Part shown: positions 21,648 through 30,514 of the stretch, one piece after another
Layout of the letters: every line of letters starts with the position of its first letter
Position numbering within the stretch: the first letter of the stretch is position 1
Assembly (NCBI GenBank): GCA_015501055.1
Contig: JADNYV010000410.1
Coordinates: 1-31,000, forward strand
From: Mucidula mucida
Taxonomy: Eukaryota > Basidiomycota > Agaricomycetes > Agaricales > Physalacriaceae
DNA: 31,000 bases
Direction of reading: 5' to 3'
Translations under genes and position numbers: made by a program
The notes under the pieces: model-generated
The model's input: the letters and a program-made list of their open reading frames with translations, nothing else
Database searches by the model: none
What the model was told of the DNA's origin: nothing

Positions 21648-21871
21648 CTAGGTGGAAACGACGACGTCAGCATTGACGACAACCGCGAGGAAACAGCGTG
21701 GCCGTCGTGGACAACAACGACGACGATGCACGCGTGCTCACCGTGAAAATAAAGAGTTAAAGGTCGTTGACAACGGATGGAGGTGGTTGCAGTGTGAGAG
21801 AGAATTGGCGACGAGCGAAGCCTTATCCTTTGCTTACACGTGTTTGGCACGCTACGTCAGCATCCACCACC
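21648..21871. promoter_or_regulatory. bidirectional promoter between YOP1 and OST5
   Basis: The two start codons face away from each other across 224 bp. No TATA box is obvious; the segment is rich in GACGACG-type motifs. Both products are small ER membrane proteins, so co-regulation is plausible but inferred. Confidence 0.55.
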
Positions 21872-22220
21872 ATGAGCGAATATGAAACCGTCAAGGTAAA
21901 TGACACCCTGCTTGTCTCAATAAAATTATTTATTTCTCTTTGCAGGCTCTCCACGCCAGTCTCCCGCCCTTTGCGCCTCTCATCAGCGTCGCCCTCCTCC
22001 CATATCTCGCGCTCATTCTCCTGTCTGCCACGTTTACACTGACGTTCTATTTCTCCACGTATGTCTCACTCGGTCTCACCCTTATCTTACATTTACCCCG
22101 TCCACCAGCCTCCCAAAAGACACTGTGCCATTCAGCGAATTTAGAGTCGCATCCCTTGCCAGCATTCTCGGTGGCTTTGGCGTTGTCGCCCTCTTCTGTA
22201 CCGTCGGTGTTCCAGTCTAG
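21872..22220 (+). CDS. OST5: oligosaccharyltransferase subunit OST5/TMEM258
   Basis: Three exons, 21872-21895, 21946-22058 and 22109-22220, give 82 residues, close to yeast Ost5 (86) and human TMEM258 (79). The first exon encodes only MSEYETVK. Two membrane helices follow: FAPLISVALLPYLALILLSA running on into FTLTFYFST, and FRVASLASILGGFGVVALFC ending TVGVPV. The topology, the P-F-x-P-L start before helix 1, and the G-F-G-V run with a terminal G-V-x-V fit the family (TMEM258 has MGFGVLFLLLWVGIYV). The protein is a small core subunit of the ER oligosaccharyltransferase, which transfers the lipid-linked glycan to Asn in nascent proteins. The fit rests on size, topology and short motifs, so there is some doubt. 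Divergent neighbour is YOP1. Confidence 0.75.
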
Positions 22221-22480
22221 TCGCGTCGCTGTACGCGCCATTTGTATCCGGGAGGAATATTATTTATTATCAGTAGCGTGTCACGCAGCAACCGTCAGAT
22301 ACGCCTGATAGACATCTTAGGACGCTACCTGCCTGGAAAAGAAACTTGCTTTGCGCAGTAGCCTAGCGCGTACATTTGCTTCCGGGTCATTCATGTCGCG
22401 TCATTGCACGCCATCCAAACGCGGTGGTTGAGTGATTCTGCTCTCGATGGAACGCTTCGCGTATAAGGACGAACAGCCAG
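22221..22480. other. intergenic, 3' flank of OST5
   Basis: Nothing recognised. Confidence 0.3.
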
Positions 22481-22640
22481 GATGAACCGTACGATTTCAA
22501 TTGCATATAAATCTCACAACGCTGTCGCCTTCAGAGAAGAACACATTGTTGCTAAACAACTAAACCAATAACCCATCTTGAACTCACAAAAGGCCAAATC
22601 AGCGTTCAAAAAGGGTTTCTGCTTGCAGCCGCTCTCTCTC
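22481..22640 (-). pseudogene. decayed 3' end of a second M35 peptidase gene
   Basis: This stretch aligns with 18305-18540, the 3' end of the intact M35 gene, in the same orientation. Shared blocks include ATTTCAATTGCATATA, GTTGCTAAA and TCAGCGTTCAAA. On the minus strand it still reads FLNAD, then an intron-like gap ending TTGTTTAG, then AACAATGTGTTCTTCTCTGA (NNVFFSE), matching NAD|NHAFFSD of the intact gene. The zinc-site exon is not found next to it, so this is a remnant of a former paralogue. Confidence 0.65.
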
Positions 22641-23358
22641 ACTTAGGATACACCACACATATGGTTGCAAGTATAGCGCCCTCAAATTATCCTCTCAGTG
22701 ACGTATAGATGATTTTCGTTCTTTCCTTTTGTTTGACTAAGTATCTGGTCAGGAAACAAATCGAAATACTTACCTCAACAAATCGGATAGTCAGTGTCCC
22801 ATTCGCGTTTTCCAGGACACCAGCCAAGGTGTACCTCAATGCCCATTGTTCCCACCGAGTTAAGCATTTAGCGGCAAGCCTCTTGCCATAGAACTGTCAC
22901 AACATGGCACCATACTTATGGCAAAGACTGTGCTGCCAGTGTCCTTATGGCCTTGGAAGCCTGATACCCACCCATCCATAGCCTCAACGTGCGCTTTCCT
23001 CCTGCATCGTACGAATCACTTGTAGCAAACACAGAACAGAGACTAAAGCACTGCGGCCCTTCAACGAGGCGGTGAAGCATTCTTCGGGAATAAGCCAGAA
23101 GGCATTCTCGCTACCAACAATCGAGGTGGAAGGATAAAATGAGCTTCCTGAAGCTTTATGTATGAAGTGTTTATTCCTCCCCTTCGTATGCTTCTTAATC
23201 CAAACCCAATTGAGCACCCATGTGGTTCACCGCACCGTTGGCTTTGAATCTAGTTCATACTGATTTTAGTACAGTCACGGTCTGATATCACCGAGCTAGC
23301 ATCAACTATCTCAGGATCTATAAATGCCGTCAGAGCGCTTCTACACGGTTGTGCCATC
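22641..23358. other. region with coding-like fragments, no complete gene
   Basis: On the minus strand, about 22897-22778 stays open and reads EQWALRYTLAGVLENANGTL, ending at a GTAAGT donor. Positions 23217-22984 read GSENAFWLIPEECFTASLKG. Both look protein-like, but I cannot link them into a gene or name a family. They may be exons of an unrecognised gene or relics. Confidence 0.3.
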
Positions 23359-24346
23359 ATGAGCTCGGACACTGCTCCCTCTGCGGCGGCGCCTTTCGAC
23401 TCAACTGAAAAGGCGGACCTTGTCGTGCGATCCTCTGACGGCGTCCACTTCTTCGTCGTCAAAGCCTTTCTCATCTACAATTCAGAATTCTTCGCCAATC
23501 TCTTCAAGGACTCCGTGCCACAGGAACAGCATGAGGGTCTTCCCATGTTCAATGCCTCGGAGGACAGTGACACGATGCGCACGGTCCTCAAGCTGTGCTA
23601 TCCTTTGGGCATTGCCGAGGATGATATCGCAGACATCATGGGCTGCGCAGGCATACGCTCCGCACTGCACAAGTACATGATGGAGGATGGAGAGGTGCGC
23701 TACATCGCTGCTGGGCGATTGGCGGGGTTCAGGCTGATGAAGACCGATCCGCTTAGGTGCTACGTTATCGCCCGTACGATGGGGCTCGATGGCCTAGCAA
23801 GGGCGGCCGCAAAGGAGACGCTGCGTATACCTTTACGCGATCGCAAGGCGTTCAAGGAGCTTGCGTTGATCGATGCTCTCGACTATCAACGGCTGTTGGA
23901 CTACTTCTGCTCTTGCGGCGAGGCAGTAACGGTGCAACTCACTACCCTTTCCCTCGGCCCCCATTTGATTGGGGTGAACCCAAATTTCAATCTGATTAAG
24001 AACGTGGTTTCCTATTGCGAATGCCCACACACAGGAAAGTTGAATTCTGATAGACAGCATAGTACGTATATGTGGGTTCTGAACGCTATCACTGAGTCGA
24101 AAAACATGGTACGAGAGTGGCGGAGTGCGGGCTACCTGAACGATGAATGCTGTGATCGCATCCTCGAAGGCGCGCTAAAGTCTCAGTGCATGCCACAGAC
24201 GCCGGCGGGTGTACGTATTGTTATAAACGCCATCAACAATGAGATAGACAGATTAGTCTCCGAAGTACGTCTGTTCAGAAATAAGTTCTTGTTTGTCGCT
24301 AACGTTGATTGATGAATTAAAGGTTCCACTCGAGCTTGACGATTGA
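23359..24346 (+). CDS. BTB/POZ domain protein
   Basis: Two exons, 23359-24264 and 24323-24346, give 309 residues. The small second exon (VPLELDD) follows the family's ...IDRLVSE and replaces the read-through tail, as in many agaricomycete BTB proteins. The BTB fold covers about residues 17-115: EKADLVVRSSDGVHFFVVKA, then FLIYNSEFFANLF, then a MFNASEDSDTMRTVLKLCYP segment. The remaining ~190 residues are mostly helical (YVIARTMGLDGLARAAAKET; KELALIDALDYQRLLDYF) and contain several Cys/His (CSCGE, CECPHTG) that might bind metal. Short proteins with only this layout form large, variable families in mushrooms. BTB domains mediate dimerisation and can link targets to CUL3 ubiquitin ligases, but here no partner is known. 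No lesions seen. Confidence 0.85.
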
Positions 24347-24671
24347 TTCGATAACCTAAGTTTGTTCGCCTGTCTATGTATTTGTCTTTGGTTGCAGTTC
24401 AATATCAACTTGTCGTGTTACGAACGTAGTTCCGCACAAAGGATTTGTTTCCCTTTCTATTGAAAAAGTCGAGAACCAGCGTCTACTATCAGCTATGGCA
24501 AATTTTTTTTGCCTTCCGGGATGTATTAGTATTAATGTTGGCACTCAAAATCAATGTCAATACAAAGAACGCTTCTATGTGCGCTGCGTCATGCATGAAT
24601 TCGAGAGGATGGCGATTAAAGCAACGTAGTATGTGGCGCCAAAGAAGGAGCGACGACGCTTCAATGATATC
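24347..24671. other. 3' flank of the BTB gene
   Basis: No gene recognised; a T run at about 24505-24512. Confidence 0.3.
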
Positions 24672-24840
24672 GCGGATGGCCTCGGCGTAATACGACAGTC
24701 TAGAGGCGAATGGACGCCTTAAGAAATATTCGTACATGACGGGAAGACCGTCCCCACTAGCGCTGATCATCACTTGACCGTTCAAGTATGCGAGTGACCA
24801 TAACCGCCTCGATCTCGGAGGATTGAGAGCCGAAATCTGG
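24672..24840 (-). pseudogene. inverted partial copy of the downstream APH-fold gene
   Basis: On the minus strand this reads LNGQVMISASGDGLPVMYEY, then FLRRPFASRLSYYAEA. It is nearly the same as LKGQVMISASGDGLLVMYED...FLQRPFPSRLSYYAEA encoded on the plus strand at about 25550-25655. Small deletions break the match further out (for example, the codons for CGACGTG and CACAGCCTC after EAVM are missing). It holds neither the catalytic His/Asp nor the Asn, so it is a dead fragment. The two arms are about 0.7 kb apart. Confidence 0.8.
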
Positions 24841-25153
24841 GACACGTAGCAAATAAGGACGAACCATTGATGTTCACACGCAGAGATACTGTTATCTCAA
24901 TGCTCATACTGGGAAAGTCTCTTAGGGGATTAGTAGAAGCGGATCTGCTTTCAAGTTCAATTATAAGTAGTCAGGATTAACATCCGAGAGACAAGTGATG
25001 GCTGGCACTCTGAATTCTGAGGAGCCTGTTACTGCGGTCGTAGTCTATTGAGTCGTCCTTACTTCCTTCTGAAATCGGATCATGAAATCTAAGTAGCTTG
25101 CACCCAATTCTCACGATCAGTATCTCTCCCAATACCACCACAATCGAGACTTG
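24841..25153. other. spacer between the inverted APH fragment and the APH gene
   Basis: No gene recognised. Expected to hold the APH promoter, but no clear TATA box. Confidence 0.3.
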
Positions 25154-25993
25154 ATGATACTGACGCTGATTAGGCGGACCCGCCTCTGGATTTACCACCT
25201 TCTTTCTGTGGAATCTGGATGGGGGCGCCATCACGTGCGGATATTCCGCTTTGGACTGCCATTCGTCTTGAAGCTCAGCGATCGCACAGAGAGCACCGAG
25301 GCCGATGCTCTTCACTACCTAAACTCCCAATTCCGTGGAAGCAATCGCCTCCCCATTCCCCAGATCTACGACTCATTTTCCCTGGGATCATGCACCTACA
25401 CTCTCATGTCGAAGCTTCCCGGCGAAATGTTGATGAAAGTAGCCGGGGAGCAGACCTCCCCATTTACGGAGGAGTTCTTTTGTGGAATCTGCTCCGAGAT
25501 CGAGGCGGTAATGCGACGTGTATGGTCACTCCCACAGCCTCCACACTTGAAGGGTCAAGTGATGATCAGCGCCAGTGGCGACGGCCTTCTCGTCATGTAC
25601 GAAGATTTCTTGCAGCGCCCGTTCCCCTCTAGGCTATCGTACTATGCCGAGGCCACCCGTTTCTATGATGAAGAGACCATGCTCCAAACGATGTCCAAGA
25701 AATTCGGAGACGTCAAAACCATTTTTGAAGCAGATCGCTTGGTCTTCACACATTCCGACCTGACGTTGCCAAACATCCTGGTCACAAAGGACATGAGGTT
25801 GGCGGGTATCATAGATTGGGAGGATGCGGGCTGGTGTCCAATGGAGCACCAATGGCGGCGTCTGAGAGGAAATAACGGGTTTTCCACGGAACCCTATGTT
25901 ACGCTGTGGGAGAAGATGGATGTTCCAGAGTCTACTCGCCGAGCATTTGAGCTTGCGTCTGCGTGTTACGCGCATAATCCTATTGTATTTTGA
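25154..25993 (+). CDS. APH-fold (aminoglycoside phosphotransferase-like) protein
   Basis: Single exon, about 279 residues. Order of parts: VRIFRFGLPFVLKLSDRTES (the beta strand with the ATP-binding Lys in LKLS), helix C region, and hinge YTLMSKLPGEML. Then come the catalytic loop FTHSDLTLPNILV (HxDxxxxN; His near residue 199) and the metal-binding IIDWEDAGWCPMEHQW (Asp near residue 220). The short N-lobe lacks a clear glycine-rich loop, so an upstream exon may be missing; the start at 25154 is simply the first Met. Proteins of this group abound in agaricomycetes, with unknown substrates. Despite the name, antibiotic resistance is not implied. Catalytic residues are intact. Part of the gene (about 25527-25660) is copied in inverted orientation upstream. 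Confidence 0.85.
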   Translation: MILTLIRRTRLWIYHLLSVESGWGRHHVRIFRFGLPFVLKLSDRTESTEADALHYLNSQFRGSNRLPIPQIYDSFSLGSCTYTLMSKLPGEMLMKVAGEQTSPFTEEFFCGICSEIEAVMRRVWSLPQPPHLKGQVMISASGDGLLVMYEDFLQRPFPSRLSYYAEATRFYDEETMLQTMSKKFGDVKTIFEADRLVFTHSDLTLPNILVTKDMRLAGIIDWEDAGWCPMEHQWRRLRGNNGFSTEPYVTLWEKMDVPESTRRAFELASACYAHNPIVF

Positions 25994-26621
25994 CACCATT
26001 TTGTCGTGTAGAGAACAAGTTGTAACTACTTCTACGATCCTGCAGATGGAAAGTTGCCGGTAACGAGTCAGTACCATTTCATTGCACTGAGTTCCGTGTG
26101 CTCTCGCGTCTTGCGCTTTTAAGGCAGCGGTGATTTGGAGGGAATTGGCCCAGATAAGTACTCTATGACTCGAATGTGTGGCTATTGAGTCCAAGCTGGG
26201 TCATTTGGACATTTAGCATGAAGGAATAGGATCATCGAGTCTGAAATGGGCGACCACACCGTGCGCAGCCTACCGCTAAATAAAAACTGTGGCTTTAATT
26301 GAACAGTTCTGATGATATATCACCTGAGCTTTGTTAGAACGCAGAATGGGGCGAATGTCCTAGATGAGTATGTTCCATGCAAGCACGATGTCACGACTCA
26401 CGGTTCGCACATAAGATGGCTGGACGAGTCTTTGAGGCTGCTGAATGCGGCAAAGGATCTTCGCAGGTTGGTAATACCAATATTGAGTGGGTCCCTTTGA
26501 ACACAGTCTGCGAGGTAGAAAAGGAATCCAAATCACCGCCCGAACGACAAGCCATTTGGCTCAGCACAGTACTCGTTTCCCTGTCCACTCCGCTGTCAAC
26601 CTTGACATTTCCCTTGTCGAT
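25994..26621. other. intergenic region, no gene seen
   Basis: Short frames only. An AT-rich spot (GCTAAATAAAAAC near 26274) could serve as a promoter element of the next gene, but it is over 300 bp from its ATG. Confidence 0.3.
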
Positions 26622-27221
26622 ATGTCGACCACCAGTCTCGTATCTTTACAGCCCGACTCGCTCTATGTCGCAACACAGACCATCCTCTCGCACGACGGTA
26701 GTTTTATCCAAGCCAATTTCTGGCACTGGTCCTTCTTCATAACCGATGCACGGGGCCACACCGTTCAACATCATTGGACTGTGCGTAGAGGAGACCAGAG
26801 GGGCGTTACCACCGAGTGTTACCAGTACCGCGACATTCGCGAGGTCTCGTGTGTCACCGCGCTCAGCCAGTATGTCGTCTTCGCCAAGATTGGGGTTTGG
26901 TCTCATCCCGGGGCCCAGATGCTGAAGCGGGCACTCGACGCGCTGTACAAGAATTACGAGGGCATTCCTACCGATCGCCTTCGAAGACACCCAGACGGCC
27001 TGCGCACCTGCCGAACGTGGGTCATGGACGCGCTCTTGATGTTTGTCGAAAGGAGGTGGTTAGTGCCGCGTGCTGACAGCGTGCCGGCTGAGCATTGGCT
27101 ACACGCCGCGGTACACGATGCAATCGTCCGCGCCAGCTACGCGGTCACGGCTGCCCTCTTGAAGGATGGTCCGAAGGGTTTTCGATCGGCCATGCTCGAG
27201 ATACCTACGTCCTCAGCGTAA
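26622..27221 (+). CDS. hypothetical protein with HW and CRTWV motifs
   Basis: Single exon, 199 residues, start chosen at the Met of MSTTSLVSLQPDSLYVATQT. The frame is open further upstream to about 26487, but that part is low in coding character. Visible motifs: NFWHWSFFITDARGHTVQHH near residues 34-53, a KIGVWSHPGAQMLKRALDAL helix near the middle, and CRTWVMDALLMFVERRW. A His-Trp strand followed later by Cys-Arg-x-Trp-Val is also seen in some small fungal proteins of unknown function (DUF7770-like), but I am not certain of the match. No signal peptide or membrane segment. GC content and codon choice (many GCG, CGC and GAC codons) look like normal coding DNA. Confidence 0.6.
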   Translation: MSTTSLVSLQPDSLYVATQTILSHDGSFIQANFWHWSFFITDARGHTVQHHWTVRRGDQRGVTTECYQYRDIREVSCVTALSQYVVFAKIGVWSHPGAQMLKRALDALYKNYEGIPTDRLRRHPDGLRTCRTWVMDALLMFVERRWLVPRADSVPAEHWLHAAVHDAIVRASYAVTAALLKDGPKGFRSAMLEIPTSSA

Positions 27222-27697
27222 CTAGCACCGTGTCCCCTCGCCTAAGCCTTGTACCGTTACTTGAACCTTCAAACTTGTGTTACTATCACCAGTTCACAAA
27301 TTTCAACACCACTCATTGTTCATTTTCGCAATCCGTAGTACGGCTTTCCTCGTTATCTTGGCCCGAGCCAAAATTTCCGCAAGCGGTGAAGGTCTTGTCG
27401 GGGTAGTGGTCAACGACGAGTCAAACGCAACGAAGTAAACGCAAGATCGGGAAGGAGCTAATGGAAGCAGAAGATTTCTCTTGCAGTCATTCTCTAACGC
27501 TTTACAGGGTATGATCATCGGTACAGAAATCGTACGCGTCATGTAGGCGTCATGAGCGTGAAGAGAAACGTTGCTCCTACATAAATTAAACATAGAGGTA
27601 GTCATGCCATGGAATAGATCTATTGCTTACAGTCACAAGTTGTCTACCGCCAGCCACGCAGTTCGTAAACTCAAACAAACTACTGATCTCCGTGATT
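27222..27697. other. intergenic region between two convergent genes
   Basis: The plus-strand orphan gene and minus-strand RPA12 end facing each other. Nothing else recognised. Confidence 0.35.
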
Positions 27698-28451
27698 CTA
27701 ATTGTTGACGCGCCAGCCATGTTTACAAGATGCACACTTGGAAGACCTTTAGCACACCTCTGTGTAATACGACTAAACATACCGTATAGAACACTGTTGA
27801 GCCTTCGTCTGCACTCCGCAGCTAAAGAATATATCAGCATCAAGTACTACCTCCTTTCAGGCTCGAAACCTACCTGTAGCTCTTTTGAGTAAGCAAGCAT
27901 ATGCCCACATGCAGGACATTTTTCCGAGACCTTGACAGAACAAAGAAATTGGTCAACTCAAAGCAAGTGTGTGCACGCTGACGATTCTCACCGCGGTCCC
28001 TTGATCTGCGCCCTCATGGCGCTTGGTTTGTGTCTTTCTTTTCTGACGCAATGCAGAAGGAAACGCGTCCGGATGGGAATGTGTCGTGATTTCGATATTT
28101 TCATATGCTAGATAGAAGAAAGACATTTGATTTGAAATACCGGATACTTCCAGGCTGGCGCTTACAGCTTGCAGGCTCTTCATGCGCGCACTGATCGCAG
28201 GTTACATGGTTTTCGCTGTCTCTGGGCAGATCTAGCAGGGTTCCACATGTCGGGCAGAAGAGCAGAGATCCTATAGAGTACTATGAGCGCCATCAGTTAC
28301 CCCAGTTCACCTCGACTCGCCGATTTTTTCTGCTCTGGACATGATCGCAAAAAGGAAACGTAGCGTAGCGCACGTGAGATCTGGCGGATGCCGAAAAACA
28401 AAAGCTGTTCCGAAAATGGCAGTGGTCAGCACACTTACTTTTTCCTTCCAT
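27698..28451 (-). CDS. RPA12: RNA polymerase I subunit RPA12
   Basis: Six exons on the minus strand: 28451-28439 (tentative), 28270-28166, 28107-27992, 27930-27874, 27821-27783 and 27736-27698, giving 122 residues, the usual length. The N-terminal zinc ribbon is LLFCPTCGTLLDLP...VTCDQCAHEEPAS. A linker follows (YENIEITTHSHPDAFPSALR, then QKRKTQTKRHEGADQ). The C-terminal TFIIS-like ribbon is KCPACGHMLAYSKELQ, LRSADEGSTVFYTCASCKHG, WRVNN. The acidic DE pair in RSADEGST is the tip that reaches the polymerase active site and supports RNA cleavage. RPA12 acts in the nucleolus in rRNA synthesis, proofreading and termination. All eight zinc-binding cysteines are present. The coding body is certain; the first exon is not. 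A 13-nt exon encoding MEGK spliced over a 168 bp intron gives an intact frame, but another start is possible. Confidence 0.88.
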
Positions 28452-28858
28452 CTGGACCTGACCTTCTGTTCTCAGTTAGATCTTCCAAGAATGTCAAGCT
28501 TGTCCTTGTTCTCGGAAATGTTGACACCTATGTTCTCCGCCGGCTGCTATCCGTCGTCCCTTTCACCCTCATTTGACATGAAAGAACAATAACACATCCC
28601 GAAAGAGATGGATCTTTTGTTCTTTTTAGGCGCTTATCTGCTTTGTGGGTCCAAGGGTCCTGGTGATACATAAGCTCCCATGAGAAAGGGCCTTTGTCTC
28701 CAGCTACCGGTTTCATCCTTCTTCCTCTTTGTTCTCTATCTACGCTGTGCGTGGATTTACGCCTCTCATTCACGCCACCCACCACTATCTACTTTCCATC
28801 CGGATCCATATTAAAGCAACGAACTCGTACCATACACAACCGACATACTTTGTTAATC
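28452..28858. other. divergent promoter region between RPA12 and the acidic-protein gene
   Basis: The two genes are transcribed away from each other. The 28700-28800 part is pyrimidine-rich (CTTCTTCCTCTTTG), as a leader of the plus-strand gene would be. No other gene recognised. Confidence 0.35.
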
Positions 28859-29719
28859 ATGCCTTACTACCTCACTCGCCCTTCCGATCTCCCGCCCTGC
28901 CCTTACCCGTCCTGCGAGCCACGAAAGTCGCCTCGGCAGATTCCCCACGCATCCTTTCTCGACATCAAAATGCGGCTCCGCGTCGCAAAGGCGCGCTACG
29001 AGGGCCTAGCGGACCAGCATGCCGAGCGCATCCAGCCGACCTTGCACGCGCGGCAGCGCGCTCAACGCCTCAAGCTCGCGCTGAACATCGCCGCTGCGGT
29101 CAAGTGCCCACAGGGCGCCGTCTCCGTCGACCCGCTGCCAGTCATTGACGCCACTGTCAACCCGTATAGTCCGCTCGTGCACGCAGCGTCCTCGGTCATC
29201 TACCCCGAGCCCCCGCGCATCGTTGTTCCCAACATCAGCCGGTGGGCGGCGTATCTATCTGCCCCGGATGTGCCAGTTGAGGCGACGAGCTCGTGGTTTG
29301 AGGATATCGACTTTATGGCGGATGACGAAGAGGAAGATATGGATTCTTCTTCTTTTCTTCATCATCATCATCCTCGTCCTCCTCCTCCTCGGATTCAGAG
29401 TCGGTGCCCATATACGCTGCGGACGACGCGCTTTACTATCCTTCTAGCGAGGACAGTTATGGCGAGCTGTTGACTCCAGTATGTCTATCTCTCATTGGCT
29501 TATCGTAGTGATTGACTAGTGCCTCCCGTAGGAGTCGTCTCCGCTTATGATCCGGATCAAGCGCAAGTCCACTCTAATGGACGAGGATATGGATGTCGCG
29601 CTGGCGGCGAAGCAGCCTAGGGTAAGGCGATACGTCGCTGTCGTCGTTCAGCTATTGACAACCGGTTCCTATAGTACTGCCGAAAGAGCTGGGTTCAGCC
29701 TATCCGCCGCCATTTCTGA
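28859..29719 (+). CDS. acidic, Ser-rich protein with probable frameshift
   Basis: Predicted exons 28859-29478, 29532-29621 and 29675-29719. The start MPYYLTRPSDLPPCPYPSCE opens a basic helical region (IKMRLRVAKARYEGLADQHA), then a Pro/Val segment, then an acidic stretch (WFEDIDFMADDEEEDMDSS). Here the frame breaks. In the starting frame a His/Pro tail follows and ends at 29473. In the -1 frame a serine run, DSESVPIYAADDALYYPSSE and DSYGELLTP follow. They splice to ESSPLMIRIKRKSTLMDEDM, which has clear coding character. The break is in a TCT/CAT microsatellite at about 29350-29370. No domain recognised; the acidic and Ser-rich tail with basic IRIKRKS suggests a nuclear protein, but that is a guess. 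Confidence 0.6.
29345..29391 (+). repeat. TCT/CAT/CCT trinucleotide microsatellite
   Basis: A run of TCT, CAT and CCT triplets with an irregular TTTT in the middle. It lies inside the coding sequence, exactly where the reading frame changes. Confidence 0.7.
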
Positions 29720-30514
29720 GGAGCTCATCTTATGGTATGCTCTCCCCCGCCTCCTTCGTCTACCGCACTAATATGTTTCCCGCCAGTATCCGTATAGACT
29801 TTACTACAAAATCGTTGCAAGCAACGAACGCATTATCATGTCCTTTATGACTACCCTCCTTTTCACGACGCATTATGCTTTATACTGTAACTGTCGTTCC
29901 AGGGACTCTCTCCTGTCTACCTTAATTCGTTGTCGTTTAATTCGTTCTCTTTACTTGTTCTAATAGTTGTTTCTCGTATCCGGTCGGACTCGTCGTGTAT
30001 CTGTGCTGTGTAAACCTGTTGTCGATGTTATATTCTACCTGTAGCAATCACCATTTTCGAACGCGTACTAGGGTGCGCGGTTTGAAGACAGAGGCTGAGC
30101 TTTATACCTAAGCGCTCATCCCGTCCCCAAAAACCGTGACACCCAGCCATCGGTCGCCTCGCTTTACCGCTGAATGAGCTGATTAATCGCCAACCGTTAT
30201 AGCGCCGGGCATCATAGAATACATGGCCGAAGACAAGGTGATCGGCGTGGAACCCCGATCCACGCGCATCCCGCAAGCCTTCTCATTGCCTTCTCACAAC
30301 CCCCATGATGTGATCAGCATTTTCCTCCTGCTGGCCGAAATAAGTCGTGCGGTTCCGAGGAGATGAGTTTCAATATCGCTTTCTCAGCGTCCAGCGCCCA
30401 TACATATGATGTGCTTTACAAACCAGCGGTGTTCATGACTGCATAGAGGGTTATTAATCTGCCGCTATATAAGGCCTTCTCCTCTGCTCTCTTGTCTCTT
30501 CAGGTTAGGATACC
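29720..30514. other. intergenic region with promoter of the final gene
   Basis: No gene recognised. The 3' half leads into a strong TATA box. Confidence 0.4.
30466..30473 (+). promoter_or_regulatory. TATA box of the dienelactone-hydrolase-like gene
   Basis: TATATAAG lies 42-49 bp before the ATG at 30515, with a CT-rich leader between (TTCTCCTCTGCTCTCTTGTC). Confidence 0.65.

Noticed and set aside
25634..26194. 186-residue minus-strand open frame
   Set aside because: Mostly antisense to the APH-fold gene; no independent coding signal.
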